NCBI RefSeq assembly: GCF_010093595.1
Contig: NW_022985460.1
Coordinates: 195,829 to 259,828, forward strand
Direction of reading: 5' to 3'
DNA length: 64,000 nt
Origin: Mytilinidion resinicola
Taxonomy: Eukaryota; Ascomycota; Dothideomycetes; Mytilinidiales; Mytilinidiaceae
Shown here: positions 46,214 to 57,528 of the stretch, one piece after another
How the letters are laid out: the number at the start of each line of letters is the position of its first letter
How positions within the stretch are numbered: the first letter of the stretch is position 1
Made by a program: the position numbers and the translations under genes
The notes under the pieces: model-generated
Database searches by the model: none
Seen by the model: the letters and a program-made list of their open reading frames with translations, nothing else
Told to the model about the DNA's origin: nothing

Positions 46214-46859
46214 GGTAGTATTTCTGTATATTCTAGTCGCTGGCGTGGAGCTCTGGCGTTTGGCTACTAGCGCTTCAGTGCGCTTGGAAAAGGCTCTTTG
46301 TCAGTATGCCTTTCGCTTCTTTCATCCTCGCGAGCGTACGGGTATATCAATAAGGTAGCTTCACTACATTCTAGAATACTAGGACACCAGTCTGGACACT
46401 TTTTCTTGAAAACTCTTCTAGATTTCTTCTGATATGCGGAGCCACCCAGGCAACGGCAAGATAGGGTGACTGAGACCCTTTGACCTCGCTCCAATTCGCG
46501 CCGTCTAGGATAATACATCATTTCTGAGTCCTTCATAAAGCGGCGGAGTGCAGAGACTTTTGTCCATGTACTGTAGATAGATACTGACCCCGAATCCCGC
46601 GAACCTCTTTCCGGAGGTTCTGCGTTGTCACATTAAACTTGGCGGGAATTCTGATGATCCGTGAACTCGGAGGTGAAGGTGAATATCTGAATAGAAATCT
46701 TTAGAACCGTAAAATTTCGGTAAACTTCTTCCTCAGCTCCCGTTGCCTATGACTTTCGCCATTCTTCCACAACTCCGCTCTCTCCTGTCCTCTCTTATCA
46801 CACCCACACTACACCACACCTTCTGCCTCAAACACAGCCACCCTCTCGCAACCGCCACG

Positions 46860-47732
46860 ATGGCCAAGCTCAGGAAAGCCCTGAACCCCTTCTCCTCGTC
46901 GTCGAGCTCCGACAGCCCAGACAAAAACACCCCCAAGAAATCTCGAAGCCGCAGCTCGTCCCCCGCCAGCACGACCGCGACCACGACACCGACCGACACC
47001 CCAACGAAAGAGAAAGAGAAATACCGATTCTCCCTCTCAGACGCCCTCTCCGACGCCCTCCGCCCGCCTTCTCGCGGCAAGCCCGAATCCTCACCCTCCA
47101 TGCTACAGCCACCAACCAGCGACGCGCGCCCGCGCTCACGAGGAAAGGACAAGGAGAAGACCGACGCGTCATCGAGACGAAAATCGCTGGACCTACCGCG
47201 CGCCTCCTCTAAATCCACCAGCAGCCCGACGACACCACCGAGCAAGTCCTCCGCAAGCAAGTCACCTGTCAGCAAGTTCCTCGAGAGCACGGATGCCGCG
47301 GCGGGGACGACGGATTGGGCCACGCTCAATCAAACGGCCATCGACAACGCGCTGCTCGCTCCACCGCCGCTCTTCTCCAATGCCGCTAGTCCACTACATA
47401 ATCAGTATGCGCACGACCTCTCGCCTGTTGCGGCGTCGCCGGCTCCAACCCTCGCGCAGACGCTGACGACGTCGCCCTCCCAATCGAGTAGCGGCTCGCT
47501 CCGTGCTGCGCCCTGTACGTCGCTCGCCACCCGCTCTGAGTCTCCGACTGTGGTGCGGTTTCCGAGACCACATGCCCACGGGCAGCTAGTCAGGGGCGGC
47601 ATTCTCGTTACGGCGTGGAAGCGGTGGCAGTGCTGTAAATGCGGGGCGCAGACAGTGTGGGAGCAGGGGGTTTGCAGTAATTTGGGGTGTGGTGGAGAGA
47701 AGTGTGGGTGGTGTGGGTTGTTTGATGATTAG
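46860..47732 (+). CDS. Ser/Pro-rich hypothetical protein with C-terminal Cys-rich motif
   Basis: 290 aa from the ATG at 46860 (MAKLRKALNPFSSSSSS); an in-frame ATG at 46749 would add 37 residues. Residues 1-240 are Ser/Thr/Pro/Lys-rich and disordered. The last 50 residues hold a compact motif: WKRWQCCKCGAQTVWEQG, CSNLGCGGEKCGWC, six or more cysteines that look like a small zinc-binding fold. Similar endings occur in unnamed fungal proteins. Function unknown. The real CDS status is supported by clean Ser-rich coding, a plausible start and the Cys cluster at the very end. Confidence 0.65.
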   Translation: MAKLRKALNPFSSSSSSDSPDKNTPKKSRSRSSSPASTTATTTPTDTPTKEKEKYRFSLSDALSDALRPPSRGKPESSPSMLQPPTSDARPRSRGKDKEKTDASSRRKSLDLPRASSKSTSSPTTPPSKSSASKSPVSKFLESTDAAAGTTDWATLNQTAIDNALLAPPPLFSNAASPLHNQYAHDLSPVAASPAPTLAQTLTTSPSQSSSGSLRAAPCTSLATRSESPTVVRFPRPHAHGQLVRGGILVTAWKRWQCCKCGAQTVWEQGVCSNLGCGGEKCGWCGLFDD

Positions 47733-49076
47733 GGAGGAGATGGGATTGGGGAGATGGGGGAAAGGAAAGGGAGTGATGTATGATTACTCCTGTCTGATAC
47801 GGAGGGGATAGAGGGGATGGAGAGGCGAGATTGGCTATGAGGTGGTGCGATGTCTGGAAATCCAACAACCGGCGGTTGGGTTTTATGAGGGACTTGGCTA
47901 TTGGATCCACGAACGAGGTCGTATCGGGTATCAGGGACTCGGGTCGATGCTGTTCATTGGAGGGACAAGCTCGTACGAACATCAATCAGTCTGCCGGTAC
48001 TATTTCCGTGGAAGTAGTGCGGCTGTGGAATTACGGGCAGAGAGGTTGAACGAAGGGTGTGTCTCGAATCTAGGCTCATCCAGTTGAAGCACTCCGGGGC
48101 AGTGTTGTTTCAAGCTTTAGCTGCTATAGAAATGAAACTAATTAGCGGTTCTCAACTCCTGTGAAAATGGAAGGGGCTTTCTAATGTTTCTCCGAAGACT
48201 ATAGCTGTGCGCTCGAGCTCATCTGGTCATTGACGGTGTCTTTATAATGCCTGGTTATAGAAATCCGTACACACGTCTACCGCTGCATGAGCTTCGTAGT
48301 ATTTTCAGCATTGCAAAAAAAGAGAAGTACTGCATTTTGGACAAGTAGACAGGCCACCCCAGACATCTGATTCTGGCTATAGCGCGCTATCATCGTCCGG
48401 AAGGGGTTGAGCCTCTTGAAGACGAGTACATTTTTCTGCTACATCGTGGTCCTACGTTAGAAGCGCATTGCGAACATATAAGGCAAGACTTGCAAAAGAA
48501 CCGCTCTTTCCACTATCTTGACTCCATTAACAGATACACTGCGCAACTATATTCGAATACAGTCCACGACCTTAATTCGCACTGACCCAGGCATTCGCAT
48601 TGTTGATCATGGCTTCATGGTTCAGAATGTTCAGCGTTAACAGGGCGTACGCAAATTAAAAGTGTATCCGCTGCCCCGAGTTTCTATTAGTACGTTGGAG
48701 GCCCTTAGAAAATGGTAGGGAAGTGTACGGATATATATGGCGAGGCACTAAAGAGTGGTTTGAACCACTCTTAGGATTACTTTTAAGATTTTTGGGGCCA
48801 TGCTTGAAGTACGGTCTGCTGGCCATCTAATCCTTATGTGCATTTCAATTACATGCCCTTCCACGCGGCAATGAAACTCGACCAACATTAAAGCCCTGGC
48901 GCCATATAAGGGCACAGATCTGGACATCTTTAGTACCAAGATTCGGCGCATGTATTCATTTGAGAGAAAATAATGGAGAGTCGAGTTGGAAGATAAATGC
49001 AACAATATATGAGTTCCTTACAGCACTATACCTACAGCTCTTTCCAACCACCCCATATACCACAACCCTCCCATAC
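47733..49076. other. Intergenic region with dispersed repeat copy B
   Basis: No gene supported. A short frame near 47842 has a fragment resembling an N-acetyltransferase tail (AVGFYEGLGY), but nothing else of that fold is present. The repeat copy is listed separately. Confidence 0.45.
48253..48700 (+). repeat. Dispersed repeat, copy B, interrupted by about 266 bp
   Basis: The left block 48253-48366 and right block 48632-48700 match the contiguous copy A at 15600-15805. The 266 bp between them are absent from copy A. Either copy A suffered a deletion or copy B an insertion. Confidence 0.7.
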
Positions 49077-49612
49077 TCATGACAACACCATATCAATTCC
49101 CGTCTTGATACACAACCCCGCAAGCCCAATATGCCCCACATACCACCCGACTCCACGATACCGCCCCTTCCCGCCCTTGCGTGCCCCTTGCTCTTCCGCG
49201 TTCGTATACCCCACCGCATAAATCGTCCTGTTGACCGCCCAGATCACCCCCAACGCGGTCGTCGACAGCGGGTACCTGATCCCCGCGATCAAGATCATGG
49301 CGAGCGCGGACGGGTGGTTCTCGTTGTAGTTCTGGTGGGCGCGCTGGGCGCAGTTGAAGAGGTACATGGCGTGCTGCTTGGCCGGGGGCGCGGTGGAGAC
49401 TTGCTCGTACGAGGCGTACTCGTAGGGGTAGGGGATCGAGGCGGCTTTGCGGTAGGTGCCGACGCGGAGGCCGTGCCAGACGCCGAGGAAGACGGTGGAG
49501 ATGGCTGTGAGGACGACGTAGCTGCGGTTTGCATGTTAATTTTTGAGGGATTTAGAACTGGGTTGAGGAGGTTGACGTACCCGTACTCTCTAGGGACTTC
49601 GATGGTGGCCAT
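49077..49612 (-). CDS. Microsomal glutathione S-transferase 3-like MAPEG protein
   Basis: Exons 49612-49581 and 49521-49077; 158 aa, the usual MGST3 size. MATIEVPREYGYVVLTAIST at the start, then KQHAMYLFNCAQRAHQNYNENHP (the family FNCxQRxHxNxxE motif) and four predicted membrane helices ending GLAGLCIKTGIDMVLS. MAPEG proteins are membrane enzymes with glutathione transferase or peroxidase activity on lipid substrates. The 59-nt intron has a GTACGT donor. Confident family assignment; the exact substrate is unknown. Confidence 0.92.
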
Positions 49613-51044
49613 TTTTGAGGTATTTGTGTGACAGAGACTGCTGGGCTTGTGATTTAAGGAAACGCAATTTTGTGATGGTTAGTTGGAGGATTGGCGGAGT
49701 GCTACAGCTTTTAAGAAAACTGAGATTCCAAAGAAGCTTCCAGACAACGTGCTCCTAGTCTCGGACGAACTGAGACGGGAGACGTCGTCTGTCGTCTGTG
49801 CTCGCGGTTCGATACACGCTACTTCGTACGCCATAGATCGGAAACGGCGGGATTGGGGAACTCCATCAGCCATCCCGAGGGTCATGGCTGTTGTTCTCGC
49901 CTGGTGGTTGTGGTTGCGGGCCTCATTGCGAAGCTAGCTAGAGAGATCGCATTTGTTACGCGTTCAGGGCTGCCTCCGGGATGATTTGGCCAAGTACGAG
50001 TTCTGTGGGGGAGATGCTGTGGTCAGCATTCAACAACAACAGCACTTCGTAATGCCATCGACGGACCCTCGCAGGTGATGCATCACGCGCGACAGAAAGC
50101 TCAACGATAGGCATAGCGCGTCTGGGGAGTCTAACGGCCTTATATACTCCCAGCGAAGCACGCGATCTTCTGGGCTATCTGCGCCATCGGCCGCACGAAG
50201 GATTGGTAAGTGTGAGCCAGGTAAGCATTCTAATCAGACCGCAACTCGATATGCTAGACTGGATATCTCCTCCTTCACTTACACAGCTTGTAAGAAGATC
50301 GAGTTTCGAGGACCATCACCAGTTGAGTCGCTTCTGCTACATCTGCGTCTCACCACAGCCAGGCTCAACCATGCCGGAATCAGGGGCCTCGTCCACGTGC
50401 CCACAGCACCATCAGAGTCGTCTCCAGATACTCGCGAATCCCCTTTCCGCGCTCTCTTCTGTATCTAATCTCCTGGTCATAATGTATCTCGTCTGGAGGA
50501 ACAGGATCGCGAACGCATAGTACTGGCCGGCTAAACACGCCGGCTAGAATTCATATATACTCCCTCTTCAATTGGTCCATTCCCCGGGCTTGATGCTGAG
50601 CTTGTCACCCATCTTGCATTCTATGTCAGGGCCACGCCCCAAATCCCAGGATCAACCGTCAAAGACGTCGAAGTACCAGGCTCAACAGGCGATCGTTTTC
50701 CGCGTGCTACGCCTGATTCCGAGTCGCTTAGAACCGCCTCCGCGTTTGTACCCTGATCGCATGGGTGGGATAGGATAGCTAACCAAGAATGACACGGAGG
50801 TTGTACGCAACCTTGGAAGAGACCGTGACGTCTTTCAACTCCACCCTTGATCTTCAAACAAGCATTGCTATTCGTCAATTGCAAGGCGAGATGGATTTTC
50901 ATATGTTTTGTCCACTATTACGGCTTTGCTGGCCGACTGGGTTTGTGGTTAGTCAATTACAAAGGAGAATGAGCTTCCTATATTTTTCCAGCTCCCCCAT
51001 TTGTCAAGCTGTCAGCGGTTCAAGCTTCAGGTGAAACTGCTGCC
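49613..51044. other. Accessory region start, no supported gene
   Basis: Several discontinuous frames on the + strand between 50140 and 50780 look protein-like but carry stops and match no family I know, so they may be relics. Nothing firmer can be said. Confidence 0.35.
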
Positions 51045-52494
51045 ATGTACTCAATTCTTGCCGCATTAGCAGGTTCGGTGACGGCTCTCAACAATGGCGT
51101 TGGCAAGCTTCTATTTCTAGGCTATGATAGTAGGAGTCCACCTAAAATCTGAAAGAACATGTCTTAACAGTTTCACAGCCTGGAACGCCTTCGCTTGCGA
51201 CTACGATGCTGAAAAGCGATGAAGAAGCACGGTCTCGTAGATGCCGGGTATAAGCACATAATCCTAGACGACTGCTTCACGCTCAAGAACCGAAGCAAAA
51301 ACGGGAAACTCGTAGAAGGCATTACCCCCAACTTCAACTTTCTCAACCCTCTGACACTACCAAGACCCCGACAACTTCGCTGATGGCATCAAATCATTTA
51401 ACGAGCAACTGAACAAGCTCGGGATCAACGGAGCTGCGTATTCAGTCTTGTTACCAAATATGTGCTGGATATCCTGGAGCATATGGCCACGAAGGACAGG
51501 ATCTAGCAACATGGGCTGAATGGGGTTTTGGTTATGTCAAGTACGACAACTGCTACATACCCTTCGACAACATGACGCAGCAGAACGTGAAATAGCGGTA
51601 CCAACGCATGGCTGACGCGATTGCGGATCGTGCGGTCAAGACGCATAGCGCGCCGTTTTGGCTCGGTCTCTGCGAGTGGGTACGTATCGTTCTCGAACCC
51701 CAAGCTCCAGTCCCCAAAACCTTTCTGTAAGCGTCCATTAATCTCACCACCACTACAGGCTGGCAACAACCCTGGATCAGGAGCAAGAGAGTCGGCCAAT
51801 CCTGGCGTATAAACGGCGACATCAAGCCCTGGTGGGCTGCTCTCGCGGCTATCGTCGACCTTACTAGCTTCTAATACTGGGCTTCGGGTTTCTACGGCCA
51901 CAACGACCTCGACATGCTGGAAGTCGGGAACACGGGCCAAGGCAACCCTATTGGCAGCCTGACGTACAAAGAAGCGAAATCGCACTTCACGGCCTGGGCG
52001 CTACTCAAGTCCCCCTTGATCATCGGCACCGACCTCATAAACGCCAAACGGTCGAGATCCTAGGGAACAGGGACTTGATTAAGATCAACCAGGATCCCAA
52101 TGTTGGCGAGATTATATCGCCATTTCGGTGGGGGATCGGGCCGGACTACGTCTCCAACTCAACCCACCCTGCGCAATACTAGAGTGGGCCAAGCAGCTAC
52201 GGCACCGTCTTCATGATCATGAATACCGAGGACGTGCCGGCGACGATGTTCTTCAACCTAACCGAGAGCTGGGATATCCGGGCGGGGCGGGTGTATAGTG
52301 TGTATGACATGTGGAGCCATAAGCACACGGGGACGGTGCTGTGGAATCTGACGTTGGAGCTGCCGGCGCATGGGGTTGCGGCGTTGTTGCTAAACGATGC
52401 GGGGCCGGAGAGGGAGGAGGAGAGGGAGGAGTTGCCGTATTGTGCGGGGTATTGGCAGTGCTCGTGGCCTAATGAGACGTATTGTAGTAATTGA
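51045..52494 (+). pseudogene. GH27 alpha-galactosidase relic
   Basis: From the ATG at 51045 a signal peptide (MYSILAALAGSVTALNNGVG) is followed by family GH27 pieces in order and several frames: AWNAFACDYDAEK, HGLVDAGYKHIILDDCF, LGINGAAYSV, GYVKYDNCYIPF (with the catalytic nucleophile Asp in KYDN), [51 protein letters not shown], a C-terminal beta domain, and GYWQCSWPNETYCSN. Numerous lesions exist, including a TAG where Trp or Gln is expected in QY-SGPSSYG near 52180, a TAG before RYQRMAD at 51594, and a TAA before YWASGFYG near 51870, plus frame changes. It would have hydrolysed alpha-galactosides outside the cell. Confidence 0.8.
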
Positions 52495-52761
52495 GATGTG
52501 GAGAGGGGAGGGAGTAGAATAGGGCCGTATGCCATAATCAATGGTTGTTTGTGGTGGGTTTTTGAGAAGATTGATCAAATGCACCCTTGGGAAGCACACG
52601 ACAATTGTACGTCTTCATCAAGATTCTGCGCATTTCAGTTCATTCCCATGAACGTCACCGCTCAAATGCACCCTCAGCATCATCGCCTAGTCCCGTAAAC
52701 GCAATCTTACCATGGCTCGTAACACGTGCAGACTGTCTCGGGACTCAACTCGTACCCCGAC

Positions 52762-53305
52762 CTATAAAAGTGCGCTAGGAGAGCATTTTCGAGACACAAG
52801 AGGGGGATTTTCGTACTTCCGCCAACGAGCATTCAACCAATCTGCCAGCGCATCCGCGAAGCAGCTGAAGCGGCGCGTGTGCCATTCGTGCGATATCATG
52901 TCGACCATGGGTTTATCTGGGAGCATTTCCTCATCGGGAGACATGAGGGGAACTGAAGTCAATCAGTCAGTTAACTGAACCACACTTATGAAGCTTTCTT
53001 GAAGCGCGGATTTACTTACCAGTATGCAAAGGAAGTGGTTGTGCGCGAGAAGGAAAGGTGGCTTCGTATGCTATCAAGAAGTGGAGAAGGAGATGTTCGG
53101 TCTGGGGTGGAGAGGTGAGGACGAAACCGAAACGTTGGCCGTTCAGCTTCAGAGCGCCGAGGGGCGCGACGGCAGTGGGCCAGCCTGAATGGTGGTAAGT
53201 CTGAAACTTTATATTGGACAGCTTCAAAAGGCTTTAAAACTCACCGGCTGCAACTACGAGGGAAGAGGGCACTATCACCAGGAGTGCATATGACATCGCA
53301 TTCAT
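52762..53305 (-). CDS. Candidate small secreted protein
   Basis: Three exons can be joined in phase: 53305-53245, 53184-53020, 52952-52762; 138 aa. Exon 1 encodes a signal-peptide-like MNAMSYALLVIVPSSLVVAA. Exon 2 reads GWPTAVAPLGALKLNGQRFG and continues hydrophobic; exon 3 reads VPLMSPDEEMLPDKPMVDMI to CSPSALL. Introns of 60 and 67 nt have GTGAGT/GTAAGT donors and CAG acceptors. Only two cysteines, both near the end. No homologue recognised. It lies between a GH27 relic and AT-rich DNA, a typical place for fast-evolving secreted proteins. Confidence 0.4.
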
Positions 53306-54297
53306 GCTCCTCGAATAGTCTCTCCAATCCGTCCCCGTGCTGGAGGTGTTCCCTCGCTGCTTGAACTGACTCTTTCAAGACCCCGTTATTGAATCCCGCT
53401 ACTACTATCAGGTCGTCTTAATTAGGTAATATAGGTGGCTGGGGATATCCCAGCGAGAGGATAAAGCCGCAGGATAGAATCACAGACTATACACAGCTTA
53501 GGATATTCGAGGTTGAAATACATAATCTCTGCTAGAGAGTGGACCTTTGCGGACTTAAAATCTTTGATAAAGGAACCAAGGGTCTCTCTAAACTCGTGGC
53601 CTAGCTTGGATTCAGTGTAGATCTGCTAGAGGCTGTTCTCAAATGCCATAACTTATATACTATCGGTTCGAAGCAGTTCCAGCCCTCAAGGTTCAAGGCA
53701 GACGGAGCTTGAAGCTCAACCGGTGTGATCACGTCGACGTCCATCTTTATAAGCTACCTGACGACTTTCTCATATTTTTGCCTCCTTTTGCTGTCAGCTC
53801 TCGAGTTACCCATCAAGCACAATAGGGGGACTAGAATTATTTCAAAGGGAGAGGGGGATTTATCACGTGCCTGGCACGTGCAAATTCACCTGACTTTTCA
53901 AGGCTGGGATCACTTACCATAAATCGTTCCGACCGTTTTTATGCCAAGCCTTTCACACTAGCGGTTCCGTGAACCCTTTCTAAAGAATACCCCAGTCTTC
54001 CTTTATCCTAAAATAGTTACTTATAGCTCGGGTACCGTATTCGTGGCGCGAAGGAGGCATCAAGGCATCCATGAGATGATCGAGATCCTTTGCTGATTTC
54101 GCTATACCAACTAGCAGTATTTAAGCTTGGGAGCGTTTCATGATATCTCTAGTATTGTTCCTGATCGGGAGAAATGTTATAGCAGGTCTCGTGCCCCGAC
54201 AACTAGGAAATGATTTTTCTCGGCCGGTATAAGGTTAGATATCTTCCCTATGGATATCTTCCCTACTCGGCCCGTATAGACGGAAATTAACACACCT
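53306..54297. other. AT/TpA-rich degraded DNA
   Basis: About 1 kb with raised AT and many TA dinucleotides, no open frame worth naming. The look is that of an old transposon altered by repeat-induced point mutation, but no ends or domains could be identified. Confidence 0.4.
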
Positions 54298-54490
54298 CTA
54301 GGGCCCTCTTCGTCGTTTATATCTTCCTCCAAGGCCGCATTGTCTGAGTCCGCATTGTCTACCTATACTAAATCTGCACCTACCTCTTCCGCTTCGTCTA
54401 CCAATACTGCCGAGTCTACCGCCGAGCCCACATCGCCTACCTCTGCTGCCGTTCCCACTACTTCTACCTAGGTCTAGAGCCCACCTTAAG
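54298..54490. repeat. Low-complexity Ser/Thr/Ala-codon repeat
   Basis: The + strand repeats TCTACC/TCTGCC-like triplets (reading S, T, A, P codons); the Gly/Arg-rich frame on the minus strand is its shadow. Probably a fragment of a Ser/Thr-rich coding tract. Confidence 0.45.
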
Positions 54491-54518
54491 CAGCACTGCA
54501 AGTTTAGAGAGATCTAGA

Positions 54519-54737
54519 TACAAGTGTGATGAGCTTGGGCCCCGTTGCTCCCGAGGTCAATACGAGAAATTAAGGGAGACCGCCGTCTACGCCATAATGG
54601 GAGGAGACCCAGCCCCTGGCCATTCTCTAGCCTATGAGGATGGCTGGCACCTAGCTAAAGCAGATTATGCCGCCCAGAACGTTAAAGCGGGTAGGAATAC
54701 CCGTCCTGACTACGTAAAAGGTGTCAAATGGGCTTAA
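54519..54737 (+). pseudogene. Coding relic of unknown family
   Basis: An open frame of 73 codons without a start: YKCDELGPRCSRGQYEKLRE, then TAVYAIMGGDPAPGHSLAYE and ending KGVKWA with a stop. The sequence looks protein-like, with a Cys pair, and may be the C-terminal piece of a larger, lost gene. Not recognised. Confidence 0.35.
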
Positions 54738-54829
54738 AGAGATCTTTAGGGTCTGGGGTCTGTACATATTTCGCTTGTAGTAAATACCGTCCGTAAAGGA
54801 TGCAGTTCCATCTGTATATGTTCAAAGTG

Positions 54830-55735
54830 GAGGTTACAGTTCAGTGATTGCAACTTGCGGTGCCGTCGATTTACCGACAAGTATTGTTAAAAACTGGAAC
54901 ACTGGACTTTCTCAGCGTGAAAACTCCGTCCACGGGGATCTCGCCAACGGTAGGCTTGAGGCGTAGAGCGCCGCTCGACTTGCTGGTGTTATCAATGATC
55001 CGATTGTGTCGGTCTCGATTGCAAGTGTACTAAAGCCAGCTGCTACACTGACTGCCGATCCGGTAGACGAGCTGGAAGATGATGCCAACCGAATGGCTTC
55101 AGCAATGGAAGTTCAACGACACAGAACTTACCCGCCTGGAGCCGATAATTCCCAATGTAATTTCTTCTTCGCAATGTGTCTAGCGACAAAAGGAGACTAT
55201 GTCTGCCCTCCGACTGATGACCTAGAATATGTAAGAGCGAAGCCAAGAAAAATATGAGACTAGAATTTACCATCCAGGAGGCATGAGTGGGGTTTTTAGC
55301 CCTAGCAGCTCATCAGTGCTCTCCTCCAGTACCCACACGGTTTCACCGTAGTTTGGACATACCACAGAATTCGGTCATATTACTCTTGCCAAGGATGATC
55401 ATCCCTTTCTTTTGGAGACGGTCTACTATTGTCGTGTTCTTCTTCAGGATCGCCCCTACAAAAGCGTAGGATCCAACAGTGGTGTCCATACCGAGACTCA
55501 TATCCGTCATGATGTTGTCTTCCAGAATAATAGGAATGCCATGGAACGGACTCCTCGCCCTCCGATTTGCACGCTCGTCGTCAAGTTGCTTCGCGACCTT
55601 CAGAAGTTCGTGTTTAGGTGCAACTGATATGAATGCTCGAAGCTGTCAACCGCGACGATTGTGTTATTCAATATGTTCGAGATACGTCTCGATGATGTCC
55701 ACGCTAGTAAGGACCTAGGCCATTAAAAGTTTCTC
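54830..55735 (-). pseudogene. Amidase-signature family relic
   Basis: Reading down the minus strand: LTSVDIIETYLEHIE, HNRRG, QLRAFISVAPKHELLKVAKQ, FHGIPIILEDNIMTDMSLGM, DTTVGSYAFVGAILKKNTT, LQKKGMIILGKSNMTEFCGM, and after a damaged gap TGSAVSVAAGFSTLAIETDT, IGSLITPASRAALYA and, one frame on, KPTVGEIPVDGVFTL. This is the amidase Ser-cisSer-Lys hydrolase fold. In-frame stops (TAG after LLMA, TAA after LEHIE, TGA after HNRRG) each fit one C-to-T change from CAG, CAA or CGA. The catalytic lysine of the PI(L/I)(V/I)KDN motif is Glu here. There are also frame changes. Not functional. Confidence 0.8.
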
Positions 55736-57528
55736 GAGCTCCCATCCTATGGTGAGAAGAGGATCATATTGTGCGATACTGATACCCGCTTCTCGCCGTA
55801 GAAGGCGAGTATCGAGTGCGACGGTAGCTCTGGTTCGATAGAAGGCGCGAGCACTTTCTTGATGGCGCGAATTGAGGCCTGCATGCTGCGTATGACACTT
55901 TCTAGAGGCGAGAGACGCGATAACGGGTCTGATATCGAGGGAGTAGTTCTACCAGGCTTTCGTGTACGCGCAGCGCAGGCGCCGTGGCATGGTCGACCAG
56001 ATGGTGAGAAATACGAATCCTTTTCCCTCTCCCGGGTCGACGAACTCGAGGACGGCTGTAGGGGCATGGGACGACCTGGGCTCGGGGCCGCGGATCTCCA
56101 ATGGGCATTACAGGGAAGGCTAAGGCACAGGACAGGTGGAACGTTGACTAAAAAGAGGCAAGATTTGGCGATGCTGAGAATCGGAAAAGAATAAGAGACA
56201 CACTCACTACGCGTCGCGGCGTACGGGTGCATTCGAATATGCACATCTAGCAGCATGAGCATGCCGCGATCATCGCACCCATCAGCTTTTTACGTGCACA
56301 ATGAAGAGCCAGCTTGGCTGCAGGGGGCGAACGATGGCAGAGTGGTGAGGTCGGATGTGGCTTCGGGCCGTAGAGAAATTGGGAATAGGTCCAATCTGTA
56401 TCGAGTTAGCAGATTTCCTCAACACGCCTCCCTCTCCACTACCTATAAGCATCTCCCTCTCCTCCATCCACCCACCTAATTGGCATCACCTCGCAACCAC
56501 CCTCCTTCGCTGGATGCAAGCTGTAAACAGGGCCGCTGGCCTGCTAGGACTTGATGTCGTCTCGGCTTGATCTTCATGCTTCATCTCATGGGGCGCAAAC
56601 CTGAGGTAAAGCCCCGGGCGACGGCATGGACGGGCCAGCTGGCGGGCGCAGGCCTGCTGTGGCTGCTTAGCTGTGCTGATTTTCGTCTTTTCGTTTCACG
56701 AAATTGCCTTCTCCTCGTCCTTATGTCTGAAGCCTCGGAAGGACCGAAACTTCGAGAGCCACGTGTCAGAAACCAGATGATGCTGTTAACGAAACGACAT
56801 TGAAAGATGGAATTTTACAACGAGTTAGGGGCTAGAAGATTGCTCCAGACCACGACCGCGCCTTTGCCTATGGCCAGGAGATGATTACAGCGACGAATGG
56901 TGCCAAACCACCAAAAAGATATTCATCCAACCAATCCAAGACATGTCTGCGAATCACGCAGTCTCAGCTCTTGCTAACAGTTACGGGCGTCTGTTCGAGA
57001 ATCGAATTCTTTCTTCTGGTACATTCCAAGGCCTCACGATGGTCTAAACTCTGTTCTCAATCAGTATTTGTCGTCGTCTGGTGGGCCAGCATCGAGATTA
57101 CCCCGGATCCGATTGTGCGTTCCTCCTGGAGGACCGAAAATGGCACGCATTGCTGGGATCGGCTCTTTATTATAGAACTTGCCCTATCATCAAGCATCTC
57201 CAACATTTCGCGGACCACGCTCGGGTTTCTCAAGCACCTTGCTCGCTAGCTCGTCGGTCTAGGGTTCGTTCAGCGCAATTACCTTTAGCATAATAGGCCA
57301 GCGTGTTTTGATTTAGCATATCGGAAAGCCCACTTTCCTCTACTACCTTAATTGGAAGCCTCGACGTATTAGTTCATGAAAGCTCTGGACGACTGCCTGA
57401 TCTAATGGAGGACGACACCTCTTCAGCAAATCGCCTGACCCCCTTCAGTCCACGGCACGACAGATGAATCCTGATATATGGACCACGTGTGATGACCTCA
57501 AGGCGTGTCATAGACGTAAAATTAACCT
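55736..57528. other. Intergenic region with unsupported frames
   Basis: Frames at 55747-56262 (-) and 55859-56194 (+) overlap on opposite strands and carry no domain I recognise. A weak cytochrome-P450-like segment near 57090-57250 (-) is discussed among the rejected items. Confidence 0.4.

Noticed and set aside
47842..48087. Fragment like an N-acetyltransferase C terminus (AVGFYEGLGY)
   Set aside because: Only ten residues resemble the fold; no upstream acetyl-CoA motif.
54298..54501. Gly/Arg-rich minus-strand frame
   Set aside because: Complement of a Ser/Thr/Ala triplet repeat on the + strand.
55747..56262. 171-codon minus-strand frame just upstream of the amidase relic
   Set aside because: No recognised domain; overlapping open frame on the other strand; cannot be told from chance.
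57090..57250. Minus-strand segment resembling the N-terminal third of a cytochrome P450 (NPSVVREMLEMLDDRASSII, then CVPFSVLQEERTI)
   Set aside because: No heme-binding Cys motif, I-helix or ExxR motif nearby; the likeness is too short to call.
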